Positions 1-10,468 of a DNA stretch of 64,000 bases are shown here, piece after piece. Positions within the stretch are counted from its first letter, which is position 1, and each line of letters begins with the position of its first letter. The notes under the pieces are model-generated. The model made no database searches and was not told where the DNA came from. It worked only from the letters and a program-made list of their open reading frames with translations. This DNA comes from Phaseolus vulgaris (taxonomy: Eukaryota; Streptophyta; Magnoliopsida; Fabales; Fabaceae): positions 25,082,611-25,146,610 of the forward strand of contig NC_023754.2 of NCBI RefSeq assembly GCF_000499845.2, in the 5' to 3' direction. The translations under genes were made by a program, and so were the position numbers.

Positions 1-1033
1 AAAATCATAAATAATTTTTTTTTACCAAATTTTACGTGTATTTATATTAGTTAGGTCCCTTTCTAATGACACATTCTTCCATCAGCACGGTGCATTAGGG
101 AAATGAAACAAGTAACTACACTATTCCAAAGGTTGTTACTTGTTTCCATCCAACTTTTAATTTAATACCAACTATGTTATATTTATATATTGAATGGGAA
201 TATATAGAAACAAGACAGAAAATACATTTTTTTTTGGATTAACATCAAATAGTCAAAATTCATATTAGTATGATTTAAAAACTAAAACAGGTACGTTAGC
301 ATGAGAAAATAATAGGATACATATTTATTTAATATCATTAATATATATAATAAAATAGTATTTTTATATTTGTATTGTTATAACTAAAATTCTTAATAAA
401 TAAATACTTTAGAGTTTCAAATTTTATTTTCACTTTATGATAACTAAATTATATTTTGATAAAAAATATTTCAACCATTAATATTTTCTTTTAAAACAAT
501 TAAATTTAAGAAAAATAGGAAAAATCATATTAACAGACGAGAATTTTTAAAAAACCTAAAATATTTAATGAATAAATAAATAAAAATATTTATTGAATAA
601 TGACTCCTGTATTTTCATTGATATATTAATTATAATTCATAGAGAGATACGCAGAAAGCATATGTATTTTGTATGCCTCTGTTTATTACTAGAGGATAGC
701 GTAATGATACGTTAAACTTAAAAAATTACTTAAATATAATTAGCCACAGTTTTGCTCCTCGTATTAGGAGATAATAAATTTAAATGAAAAACATGACCAT
801 ATTTTAAGTTCTTAAAGGACCTACAAGACTATCAAATTTTGTAAAACACTATTTGAATAACACCTATAGCTTCAAAGGATAAACAGGGTTTACTAACCAA
901 CAAACTAGGGTAGCTACAAAATCCAGGTATCGTTTCTTGGAATTATTACGCCTTGGGCCTTGGCCTTTTTCTTTGTTATTTCGAGAAGCAGTAGCATCTG
1001 GATCAAAGTTATGGTCCAGACCGCGTATATCAA
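1..1033. other. AT-rich intergenic sequence
   Basis: No coding region, RNA gene or clear repeat can be supported here. The sequence is strongly AT-rich with short homopolymer runs. The open frame between about 864 and 1079 on the minus strand runs into the first MITE and has no recognisable protein content. Confidence 0.6.
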
Positions 1034-1365
1034 GGTAAATTCTTTCTACACCCAATCTTTTTGAATCTGCACTATACATAATTTTAAATTTCTGAAAATG
1101 CCTTTCGTTCTAGAAATAAAAATCCAAAATTAAAAATAATACATTTTGGAAAAATAGATTCGAAAGATATTATTGTCTTTCAGAAATAAAAATCCCACTC
1201 CAGATTAAAAAAAAAAAACGCAATACAAAAAATTCGTTTTGAAAGAAAAAAAATCAAGAAACATATTCTAAAAAATTACTCCAGAATACCATAATTCATT
1301 TAAGAGCATTTTCGTCTTTTCATATTAAAATTGGGTGCAGTTATATGGTGCAGGAAGTAATTCCC
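1034..1365. mobile_element. Mutator-like MITE, copy 1
   Basis: This is a 332-bp non-autonomous element. The left end begins GGTAAATTCTTTCTACACCC and the right end is the inverted counterpart (GGTGCAGGAAGTAATTCCC). It is flanked by near-identical 9-bp direct repeats, gtatatcaa (1025-1033) and ctatatcaa (1366-1374), which match at 8 of 9 positions. A 9-bp duplication with TIRs is the signature of the Mutator superfamily. The interior is AT-rich with scattered TCCAGA/TCTGGA-type motifs and no coding capacity. This copy has the most degraded left TIR of the three neighbours. Confidence 0.75.
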
Positions 1366-1480
1366 CTATATCAAACCCATCCAAGAAAATTAGGTTGGAC
1401 CATAACATTTTATAATCCGTTAATATTGGGCCTTCTTGTGATCCATGTGTCCCTCCAATTGAGCGATTGAGCCGAACCTA

Positions 1481-1787
1481 GGCAAATGCTCCCTGCACCC
1501 AACACTTTTGAACCTGCACCCAACATAATTTCAAAAATTCCAAAAATACCCTTTATTCCGGAAATAAAAATCCAGAATTGAAAATAATGCATTTCCGAAA
1601 AAAAAAATCCAGAAGAGGTTTTTGTGTTTTGGATATAAAAATCCGGAAAAAGTTATCCGAAAGAGATTATTGTGTTCTGGAAAAAGGGGTCCAGAATGTA
1701 ATTTTATATACACCCCATTTTCTTAAGGGTATTTTCGGTATTTCCCCTGTGATTGGGTGCAATAATATGGTGCAGGAAGCAATTGCC
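1481..1787. mobile_element. Mutator-like MITE, copy 2
   Basis: This is a 307-bp element of the same family as its two neighbours. The left TIR is GGCAAATGCTCCCTGCACCC. The right end read in reverse is GGCAATTGCTTCCTGCACC. The flanking 9-mers are ccgaaccta (1472-1480) and ccgaaccaa (1788-1796), 8 of 9 identical. The interior has no credible gene; the open frames across it (e.g. 1578-1829 plus, 1410-1713 minus) are products of the low-complexity AT-rich sequence. Confidence 0.8.
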
Positions 1788-2004
1788 CCGAACCAATGGA
1801 GCTATTTGAACAAACCCTGTCCAATTTAATTTACACTGCATCTAAGTAGGCTCAGAAATAAGGCAAATTTGTGGATTTATTTTATTAGTCAAAGTTTATT
1901 TGGTAAAACAAAGTAGCATTTGATCAGTTATTAGATTTGATATGTCACTGATGAATGTAAATTGGATTGACCCAATTGATTTTAAGGTTGAACAAATGAA
2001 CCAA

Positions 2005-2279
2005 GGCAACTTCTTCCTGCACCATATCAATTAATTTTAATCTGCACCCTAAGATTTTTTTAAATTTCCAAAATTACTTTATTCTGGATTTGAAAATCTG
2101 GAATAGTAAATAAAATTAAAAAAAAAATTCTGGTAAAAAAATCCATAACACAAATTTAAAAATACATTTGGAAGTAATTTTTATTTTATGTAAGGTAATT
2201 TTCGTCATTTTTGTCATTTTTAATAATAAATTGTGTGCATGTTGATGTTGAAATTGATATGGTGAAAGGAAAAATTGCC
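2005..2279. mobile_element. Mutator-like MITE, copy 3
   Basis: This 275-bp element has a left TIR of GGCAACTTCTTCCTGCACC and a right end that reads in reverse GGCAATTTTTCCTTTCACC. It is flanked by a perfect 9-bp target duplication, atgaaccaa, at 1996-2004 and 2280-2288. The exact duplication makes this the best-supported member of the trio and fixes the element boundaries. It has no coding capacity. Confidence 0.88.
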
Positions 2280-3437
2280 ATGAACCAAACAAGTTGGAGC
2301 AGCTCATGTATATTAAATCTTTTATCGTGGGAACTATGAAGTTCTACGTTGCTTGGGTTGCCAATCTACAGCATGAAAATAGGAAGAAAAAATAAATGTA
2401 ATGATCAATAATCAAATTAAGTTTCCTTAATTAAACTTAATGCTGTCTTAAGGTCCGCTGTTTTCTTTCAAAGAAAAACGTTGATTAAGTAAAGTAGGTG
2501 TTTGAAGTATGGTGATATTCTGGCCTTTTCTATAAATGGTGGAATTCGTTATGGTAATTCCTGAAGTGAGGAAAAGAAATTTTTATTCCCATAGATAAAT
2601 CGTACTCTAGGTGTACCAGATGGTAGAACAAAAACTTGGGGTTGAACTACAATTAAGAAGCAGAACAAGATTAACGGAGAAGTCATGTATTAAACATACC
2701 ACTTTCACATTAAATTTCTTTACACAAAAATCATAGATCTGTAATGTTGTTTTAATTACAAGTCAAATCGTCCAAGCAGAAGACGATTTGGGTGTGAATC
2801 CAACAAAATGTTATCAATGATATGGACGACTTTTCTTAATTTTCTTTAAGATTTTAAAAAAAAAAATTATAAATAAAAATTATTTTAAAAAATCAAAAAA
2901 TGTTATACAAATATGTAGTTTATAATATTATTTAATAATTATAATTTTTTGATTTTTGTATGAAAATAAAATATTTTGTTTAAAATATATTAAAATGAGT
3001 ACATTTCTAAAAATTATAAAAAATAAATAAATCATATTTGAAAAAATAGCATAATTTTAAAATAAGAAGTCGTAATTTTAAAACGCCATTCTTAAATTAA
3101 AATAATAATTATCTTTTGATTGCTCAACTTTTGTTTTTAATAAAATCACATGTTTCATGCAATTCTTTTAATTTTAAGTTATTTTATTTTATATTTTTAA
3201 GTAGTGATCATAACGTATGACTTTTGTTGTTTTAAATTTTTTTAAGGATAAAATATTATACTCTGCTTATGTCATCTAAGACATGATTTTATTTTTATTG
3301 CAGGAGTGTGGTTGTGGGCACTACAGGCTGTGTGCTGCTATGAGTGTGACTGTCAGCATCTGAGGCTAAATCTTTTTTTCCAATACCACCTAACCACTTT
3401 GGATGATTGAAAGAAAAAGAAGCAGAAGAATAGAAGA

Positions 3438-3560
3438 ATGGTATCCATATGTGGAACTATAGGGTCCAGGAAGAAATGCCTTGTTGGTTTTGGTGCCACC
3501 ATACCATCATTATCAGAGACATTGCTAATGGAATTGGCAAGGGCTGGATTCAGGATGTAA
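3438..3560 (+). other. Short unassigned ORF, possible gene remnant
   Basis: A 40-codon ATG-to-TAA frame begins MVSICGTIGSRKKCLVGFGA and ends LLMELARAGFRM. Its amino-acid composition is more protein-like than the surrounding AT-rich frames, and the DNA around it (from about 3300, just after an acceptor-like TTGCAG) is less AT-rich than its surroundings. I do not recognise the peptide. It could be an exon of a decayed gene, a small peptide gene or chance. No upstream or downstream exon could be joined to it. Confidence 0.2.
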
Positions 3561-4230
3561 GAAAACTTATTTGTACTTATTTCTATAATTTTTAAAAATG
3601 TCTTCATTTTAGTAATTTTGAAAAAAAAAAATATCCCATGCAAAAATATGTCTTTTAATAGCTAAAATCTATTTACTTACTTTGTTGGAGACCCTTTCAC
3701 TAATACAACTTTTACTTTAATCTTTTTAGCAATAACTTCTCATATTTCTACAACTTCATGGAATTAATTCTATCTATGTACTCAATTTCTTCAACTTTTG
3801 TTTTTTGTAATTGGCAGCTATTATTATCCTATTTTGATGAATAAACTTTCAATGTTAATAAGATTTTTCTACCAACGTTTACTCAAAATAAAAATATTTT
3901 TTAAAATCTAAAATTTGGAATAACTTTTGCTTGTTTTAAATTTCCACCTTCAATTTTCTAAAGCGAATGTTCTTCTGCTTCCACGTTAAATTTTTCACTC
4001 TAAACCTTTGTTTGGATACGTGTGTTTCCTGTTGGTGTGAATTTGTGGGATGAGAAAACTTTACTATCATATCATATGGTTGAATGGGTTGGGACTAATC
4101 ACATCTCTAAGAAATAAAAAAAATCAAAATTTGTATGTATCCAAAGCCCCAGTGTAGAGGCACATTTTAATCGGTTAATCGGTTATAGTTAAATATGTCT
4201 CCAAACCTAATCTAATCAGTTATAGGACTT

Positions 4231-4232
<2 letters not shown>

Positions 4233-4280
<48 letters not shown>
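4233..4280. repeat. (AT)24 microsatellite
   Basis: An uninterrupted AT dinucleotide run of 48 bp in intergenic DNA. It is a likely length-polymorphic SSR. Confidence 0.95.
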
Positions 4281-4284
<4 letters not shown>

Positions 4285-4949
4285 TTACCTTATAAATAAA
4301 AATGTTGTACGTAAAGTTTATAGATGAAAATGTTGTACATAATAATTAATTTATATTTATATACGCATGTGTGTTGTGAGGGTCATAAAAACTCTTAATT
4401 ACATGCATGTGAAACACTAAATTGTTGGACAAGTACTTCCAAAATATTTTCATAAATATTTTAAAATTATAAAATATTTAAAATCTCAAAATACAAACGC
4501 ACCCTTAATTTCCAAAAGTATACAAAAACAAAGGCTAAAAATATTTATTATAGATGTGAAAAAATCAAAGACTGGCGGCGAGTCAAAAGTGTCAGGCCAT
4601 GGCAATAATATTTGAGGAATCAATCTCGTAAGAGTATCTATAAATACATCATTCTCAAAAACTAGATTGAAAAATTGATATTACCAAAAGTGAAGACAGA
4701 ATTATGTTTTGACAAATGTGGTATATAAAAACAAAATGAAAGAAAAAGAAGGTAAACAGCTGAAGCGGGGTTTGGTGAAGGTTGTGTGGTGAATAGGCAT
4801 AGCACAGCAATGTTGTGATAGTATTTACATGAACAGACAGTGAAATTCATAGAATGGTATTACACGTGGCGAAGGATGAAGTGGTTTTAGGATGAGTAAA
4901 AGAAAAAGTAAAAAGAAAAGCGTGAAGTATTGAAGAATGAGTAGTGATA

Positions 4950-5597
4950 CTAGAAAATGTCGAGAATCTCGAGGATGGAACGATTGCAGAGGGGACAAGA
5001 CCCTCGATTAAGCCAGAGTTCCCTGGAACACACCCTGCAAAAAGTGTGACCACATGGGATGAACGCCGCGCCTTTCTTCCTCCCCATGCACACGCAGCAC
5101 ACTGAATCATTCCCCACAACACCACCCTTCTCCTCCTCTTTTTCCTTCTCCACCGCCGCCGACTCCCCTCCTTCGCTCTCCTCCAGCAGCCTCATCAGCG
5201 ACACCCTCCACGGCGTCCCCGGTGCCCTCGCTGCCGCCGCATCCTCCTGCGGCCCCCGGATTTGCCGCTCAGCCGCAAGCGCCGCCGCCAGGTTCATACC
5301 GGACCCCGTCGCAGCAGGATCCACGCATTCCGGACCCGACCCTCGACTCGGATCCGTTTCCTGCTGGTTCGCTTGCTGCTGCTGCTGCTGTTCCCCGTGG
5401 GTGAAAGTTAACGCGTCAGAACGGAAGCCCCATGTGGCCCCACAACAGCCAATGCCTATGAATCCGAAGCGTTCCTTGAAAGTCCTCCTCCTTGGAGCCC
5501 CAGCATCTACACCGTCCATCTGATCCCTCAACAACCCCAGAATGGTCCTGGGCTCCCTGTGTAGCGATTCCTGCAAGACGACACTGAGTTGACTCAT
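4950..5597 (-). CDS. RING-HC (C3HC4) finger protein, probable E3 ubiquitin ligase
   Basis: An intronless 215-aa protein, starting at MSQLSVVLQES. Residues ~39-60 carry a conserved plant motif (RTFKERFGFIGIGCCGATWGF). A Gln-rich stretch encoded by CTG/CAG repeats follows, then an acidic Glu/Lys segment. A C-terminal RING finger has all eight ligands at C167, C170, C182, H184, C187, C190, C201 and C204, ending in SILEILDIF. C-terminal RING-HC proteins of this architecture are presumed E3 ligases that recruit an E2; the substrate is unknown. The frame stays open for 57 more codons upstream (ATG at 5766-5768), but that extension reads like a translated leader. MSQ was chosen because the conserved-looking part begins there. 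The gene faces away from its nearest annotated neighbour. Confidence is high for a RING protein and low for any specific function. Confidence 0.9.
   Translation of the reverse strand: MSQLSVVLQESLHREPRTILGLLRDQMDGVDAGAPRRRTFKERFGFIGIGCCGATWGFRSDALTFTHGEQQQQQQANQQETDPSRGSGPECVDPAATGSGMNLAAALAAERQIRGPQEDAAAARAPGTPWRVSLMRLLEESEGGESAAVEKEKEEEKGGVVGNDSVCCVCMGRKKGAAFIPCGHTFCRVCSRELWLNRGSCPLCNRSILEILDIF
5371..5391. repeat. CTG/CAG trinucleotide run in the RING gene
   Basis: A GCT/CTG repeat on the plus strand encodes the poly-Gln tract on the minus strand. It is a coding microsatellite and may vary in length between accessions. Confidence 0.8.
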
Positions 5598-5877
5598 AGC
5601 TTGCAGAGTGAGGACAGAAGAGTTAGAAAGACGAGGAATAATAGTAATATTACATTGAAGAAGAGAGGTTAGGGCGCAGATATCTCGTGAATTGGAGAGA
5701 GCCAAAGAAACAGGGAAGAAGCAGAGAGAAAGAGTTGAATTGGGAATTGGAATAGTTGCGAAATGCAATGCGTGGTTTAATTAATAGTGTTGGTCGTTTG
5801 AAATGAAATGAAGTAAGCAAGGACAAAATAGAAGCAGCAAGAGAAGGAACGTGCTTCCCTTTACAGAGTGTGACCCT

Positions 5878-5886
5878 CCTTTATAC
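5878..5886 (-). promoter_or_regulatory. Candidate TATA box of the RING gene
   Basis: On the minus strand this reads GTATAAAGG, about 280 bp upstream of the chosen start codon. It implies a leader of roughly 250 nt that includes the open upstream frame at 5598-5768. Position and motif fit a plant TATA box; no transcript evidence is available. Confidence 0.45.
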
Positions 5887-7339
5887 TCTCCCAGTTTCAC
5901 CAACGCAGTCACCGTGTCACGCAATAATTCCTTTTTTTTTTTTTTCTTTATTTTCAATTTTTCGCAAGACACTTCACTTTCTTAGACTATGCTTATCATA
6001 CCAATTTCTTTTTAATGCTATATAATACAAAGTTGTTTTACTTATTTTTATATAACACGTTACAATTTTGTATCATATCATATCAATAATCTTATTTACC
6101 TTTATATTTTTTTAGTTTGTTTTTCAAGTTATAATATAGTGTGTATACTACTTCTAAATTTATTTCAACACGCGTCACTGATCCGTTGGCCGAACTTGCT
6201 CTTAAAGTCAAAAGCCATTGAAGCCGGCACTATAATTGAATATTACCCGTCTTTTTTTATACTAGTCTTTAACTAAGATTAAAGTTTCCTCTAAAAATCA
6301 TGTGACAAGAATGGACATTAAAAAGCTACTATTAATTGTTGAAGTAAAACTTTAATTCCAATTAAAAATTATACTACATATAAAAAAACAATATAAAGTT
6401 TATTACGGAACTTTAGTCTTTTAATTTTCAAAATTAATTAATATTTATCCGTAAATTACTTTTTGAAACCTACTAACTGAACACCCTGAATTTCAACTAA
6501 AGTTAAATAATTTCTAAATGTCTTAAGCTAATTACCCGTATCTTAAATTAATCATGAACCCATGATAAATTTGGATGAAAATAATAACTTAAAGAACAAG
6601 AAAGTCTAAGAAATAAGTTTGCTTAATTAAAAAAATATTTTAATTGCTTGATAAAGTTTTGTTAAACTAGCGTCACACGCAATACAAATTAATGAACCCA
6701 ACTTAATTAGGCCTATAATTAATATACGTATAGAGTTTTTTTAATGCTAGATTCATCAAAACATTGTAATGTTCTTAACGATTACTACATAGTTTAGAGA
6801 AGCGAAATATAACTGAAATTGTTTATTCCTATCCAATATCGGGGATCCTTAACTGCACCAAATGTCACCTAAACCAACATTAGGTTTGAAGATGCTGTAA
6901 CGCCTGCTCAACCTCATTATTTAGTTGCACCAATGTTACAACTTAAGCTATAAAATATGCCCTACATGCATTTAAAAATCAAAATAATCCATCCATCTCT
7001 CTCAATTAAGTATAGTTTATCCCAATAAACTACATACTTTACTTTACACTATTTAAAGAATATTAAATAAGATAGTTAAAAAAGTGTTTAATTGAGATTA
7101 AATTTTAATTTTTTTATAAAATATCTTGTGTAAATTATTATTAAAATGAACAAAATAAAGTTTATATTTTATAAATATTTTGATCATAAATACAAATTTA
7201 AAATTTGTGATTAAATTTTATTAGGTTACTAACATGTTAGTTTATGCATTGCATTCAATAAATGCTTAATTCATATAATTAAAAACTAAAAATAAATCTT
7301 TAACAAATATAATTCAATAAATTATTATGAATACTGTTT

Positions 7340-7450
7340 TGTACAATAATATTCACAATCTCAAATCTATAACAATCTCAAATCTATAACCTGTAGTTGA
7401 TGTTGATATGACAAAATATTTATAACGTATAAAATATAATGAGTAATAAT
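7340..7450. repeat. Truncated dispersed repeat (same family as 8028-8350 and 19415-20190)
   Basis: The segment reads CAATCTCAAATCTATAAC and then CTGTAGTTGATGTTG. This parallels GATCTCAAACCTAAAAC and GTGTAGTTGATGTCAG at 8048-8085. A 17-bp internal duplication (AACAATCTCAAATCTAT) lies at about 7355-7388. It appears to be a decayed fragment of a transposon-derived family. Confidence 0.5.
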
Positions 7451-8027
7451 ATTTCACAAATCAACAAAATTTTTATAAATATTTAATTAATTGTAATAAA
7501 AACGTAGATTAATCACTATATTATTGGTAACAGAATCTTACAAATTTATATATTAAATTAAATTAATATTTTTCCAATTTATTAATATGGAATCAAATTA
7601 ATTTTCTTTTTTAATTATTAAATTAGTACTTAAATTGTTTTAATCAAAGTAATAAGTAAAATAAGATGCTTTATAAATTATTATCAAAATAATATTTCAT
7701 TTAATTAAAATAATTCTTAATATTTTAAAATATAAACACATTCATTCGATACAATTATATATCAAATGTAAGTCGGACTATCCTTATAATAACATAAGGG
7801 ACTCCATGAAAATAAATTTTATTAATGACCAAAGTGATATGAATGCTTCAAATATGACTATTTTTTTACAAAATTTAACCAAAGGGTCATCCTTAACTGT
7901 TATCATGAAGATAGTAAAATATAAAATAAAATTTAGAAAGCGGGACAATTATCCTTATGGAATAAAGGAAAATTTTCAATTTATTGTGGAGGTAGGAAAA
8001 AATTTACCTAACCCCACAGTGGGCGCC

Positions 8028-8350
8028 AAATGTTCTAAACAAGGGTATTGACGATCTCAAACCTAAAACGTGTAGTTGATGTCAGTTAAATTTCGAGGGG
8101 CTCTACCTGCAAAAAATCCTTTGACGCTCAAGTCAGTAAGAGTATAAAATATAATGAGTATAGTGTAAATATGAATTAAAAGTACTTCTTGTGTGTCTAT
8201 TTGTCAGTTGTTTACTTTTCCTTATACAGGATAGTGCTCTCCTCTTTCTCCTTGTATCTGGTCTTATAATTGACTTAATTAAGTAATAAAGACTGATTAT
8301 TCAGGATCCTTTCATTTTCATTCATACAACATTAATATCTACCTATGACC
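8028..8350. repeat. Dispersed repeat, LTR-like fragment
   Basis: Beginning at TGTTCTAAACAAGGGTATTG and continuing through GACGCTCAAGTCAGT, this stretch shares ordered blocks with 19415-19780: the CTCAAACCTAAAA block, GACGCTCAAGTCAGTAA, and CTTATACAGGATAGTGCTCT. The upstream bases GTGGGCGCCAAA and the TG start suggest an LTR-type end, but no partner LTR, primer-binding site or coding region is visible. The retrotransposon assignment is tentative. Confidence 0.45.
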
Positions 8351-9860
8351 TATTAATATACATTATCGAGCTCAACCCATGATGTTACACATAGTAAATA
8401 AATATTTCTGAATTTTGTAAATTATATTTTGATCTTTATAATAATGAATAATTCAAAATGTAAGTTAAATTCATTTTAAAGTGTTGAATTATGGTAGTAT
8501 GAGATGACTGATAGAGATAACATATTGAGAATGTTTAACAAAAAAAATGTCAAAGAAGTTAGAGTCTCATTCTGTAAATTATGTATTCTAATTTATAATA
8601 TAAAGAAAATTATAGTTTTATTCCTGACATCTAAATATTTAATAAATATTACATATATCGTCATACTACTTTCATAAAACTTCAACAAAAATATTATCAG
8701 AACATTAACTTGATTTTAGAAAAAATATATGTAAAAATAATTCTATCAACCCATCAAAGATAATAATATTTAAAAGCTTAGATAATTCTCAATTCATTTA
8801 TTCCCATTCTGGGTTTTGTTGATAAATTTGTAATTTGGTGGGGAGGAATGAAAAGTTTAGGGATGATTTAGCTTGAACACTATTTTTTATTTTCTCTGTA
8901 TTCTTTCTAATTAAAAGTATCCTTTTATTTTAAAAGTTTGTGGAAAAAATAGTAAATTAAGATGCAATTGGATGTGGAAGACTTAATCTGTTGAGCCACT
9001 TAACCATAAAATAACTAATCATACAGAAAGCTTTATGCATCAGCAGTTTTGAAGATAGGATGAAGTATGAATAACAGAATAAGGTGACTTGAAAAAGAAA
9101 ACATGCAAGTGAAGAGAGAAGAAAATTTAACAAAGAGAGGTGTGGTTTGGTATTGTGGGACTAGTACCTTCAGGTCAGAGCAATTATTGTCTGAAGATTC
9201 TGATCAGAATTCAGAGACCAAAATTAAAGTAGCCATGTTGTGGTCATCATCATCATAATCATCCACCGTGATTAAAGCAATATTTAATTTCTTAAAATTT
9301 AGAATAAAAACTATTGGAGAAGATTAAGGTGTTTGAAAATTGATTTAAATAATAGAATGATTGTTAATTTGAATGATGATAAGATTGTATATTCCTGATG
9401 CAATTTTAATCAATGATTGGTGTTGGTCAGTAAGTAAATGGAGTCCAACCAATCACGCCATCCTTTGACTCTTCAGAAACAAATCTTCTGCCTCCAAGCA
9501 TCTAAGGACAGTAATAATATTGTTTTTCAGTATTTTAATATTAGTATACCATTGAGATTATATATATGTTTACCTTTTATCGAAAAAAAGTAAGACGTCT
9601 ACTTAAAAGGTAATGTAAAAATAAAATTGCTAGTTAAATTATAATTTTATAGATTTAATCAATAATTCTGAATAGCACATAAGTGGTGACTTTCATAGCT
9701 ATGGTGCTATAGAGCAGTATATGTTATATTAGGATAATTTTGATGAAAGGGGTGACAAAGTTTTGATAACCATTGTGAAAAGTGTTAGTAATTGATATAC
9801 TGACGTGATCATTGTTGTTGTAATATAATCATTATGCTGAAGACAATATATATAAAAGTG

Positions 9861-9895
<35 letters not shown>
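9861..9895. repeat. (AAT)n microsatellite
   Basis: An uninterrupted ATA/AAT trinucleotide run of about 35 bp in intergenic DNA. Confidence 0.9.
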
Positions 9896-10432
9896 TTATA
9901 ATATTTTTCTTGATTGACCAAAAATAAATTCACAAACACATCAAATTTTAAGTTATTTTTGTTTGGGTATTGTTTGAACGAAAATAAATTTGAGAATATG
10001 ATAATTTTTTTTCTTCCTCATTCAAATTCCAACCATCATTGTTCATCAATATTTATATTTTAATATTTATATTTTAATGATTCATTTTAGAGTTAAAACA
10101 TATTAAAAAAATTTACATCAAATTAACATTTAACTTACTAAATCTCAAAAGTCCTACTATCACATCCAAATAAAATATATTTAGATAAATAAGAAAACTT
10201 AAAACTAATTTAAAGAAAAAAAAGTAAACTTACTATAATCAAAATTTGATGAAATAGTTTTATTCTACTCACTATCATAAGTTCAAGGTAACATGCGATT
10301 GAAAATAGTTTGAAAGATGATATTAGAAATATAGAGAGAAAATAGAGATTTTTTTTTTCCAAAGAGATGATGTTTTTAATAAAATAAAACCTGAATAACT
10401 TAATTTTTTATTTATATACATATTTCACTTTA

Positions 10433-10468
10433 ATAATTAAATAATTAAATAATTAAATAATTAAATAT
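10433..10468. repeat. 8-bp tandem repeat (AATTAAAT)n
   Basis: Four to five head-to-tail copies of an AATTAAAT unit in very AT-rich DNA. Confidence 0.7.

Larger units (their letters stand above)
2289..4949. other. Intergenic region downstream of the RING gene
   Basis: Mostly AT-rich sequence. It contains a dinucleotide microsatellite (4233-4280). A short segment of more balanced composition (about 3300-3560) contains a 40-codon open frame described separately. Nothing else could be identified. The 3' untranslated region of the minus-strand RING gene must lie just left of 4950, but no end point is evident. Confidence 0.5.

Noticed and set aside
3300..3640. A multi-exon gene built from the GAGTGTGGTTGTGGGCACTA block and the 40-codon frame
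   Set aside because: No consistent splice phasing or family match was found; only a low-confidence remnant is reported.
5059..5523. 154-codon plus-strand open frame opposite the RING gene
   Set aside because: It is the antisense shadow of a GC-richer coding exon. The minus strand has the complete RING ligand set, and the plus frame is low-complexity Ser/Pro/Cys.
7806..8051. 81-codon plus-strand frame next to the LTR-like fragment
   Set aside because: The composition is Lys/Asn/Ile-rich as expected from AT-rich DNA. There is no recognisable gag, protease or reverse transcriptase motif, so it cannot support a retrotransposon coding region.
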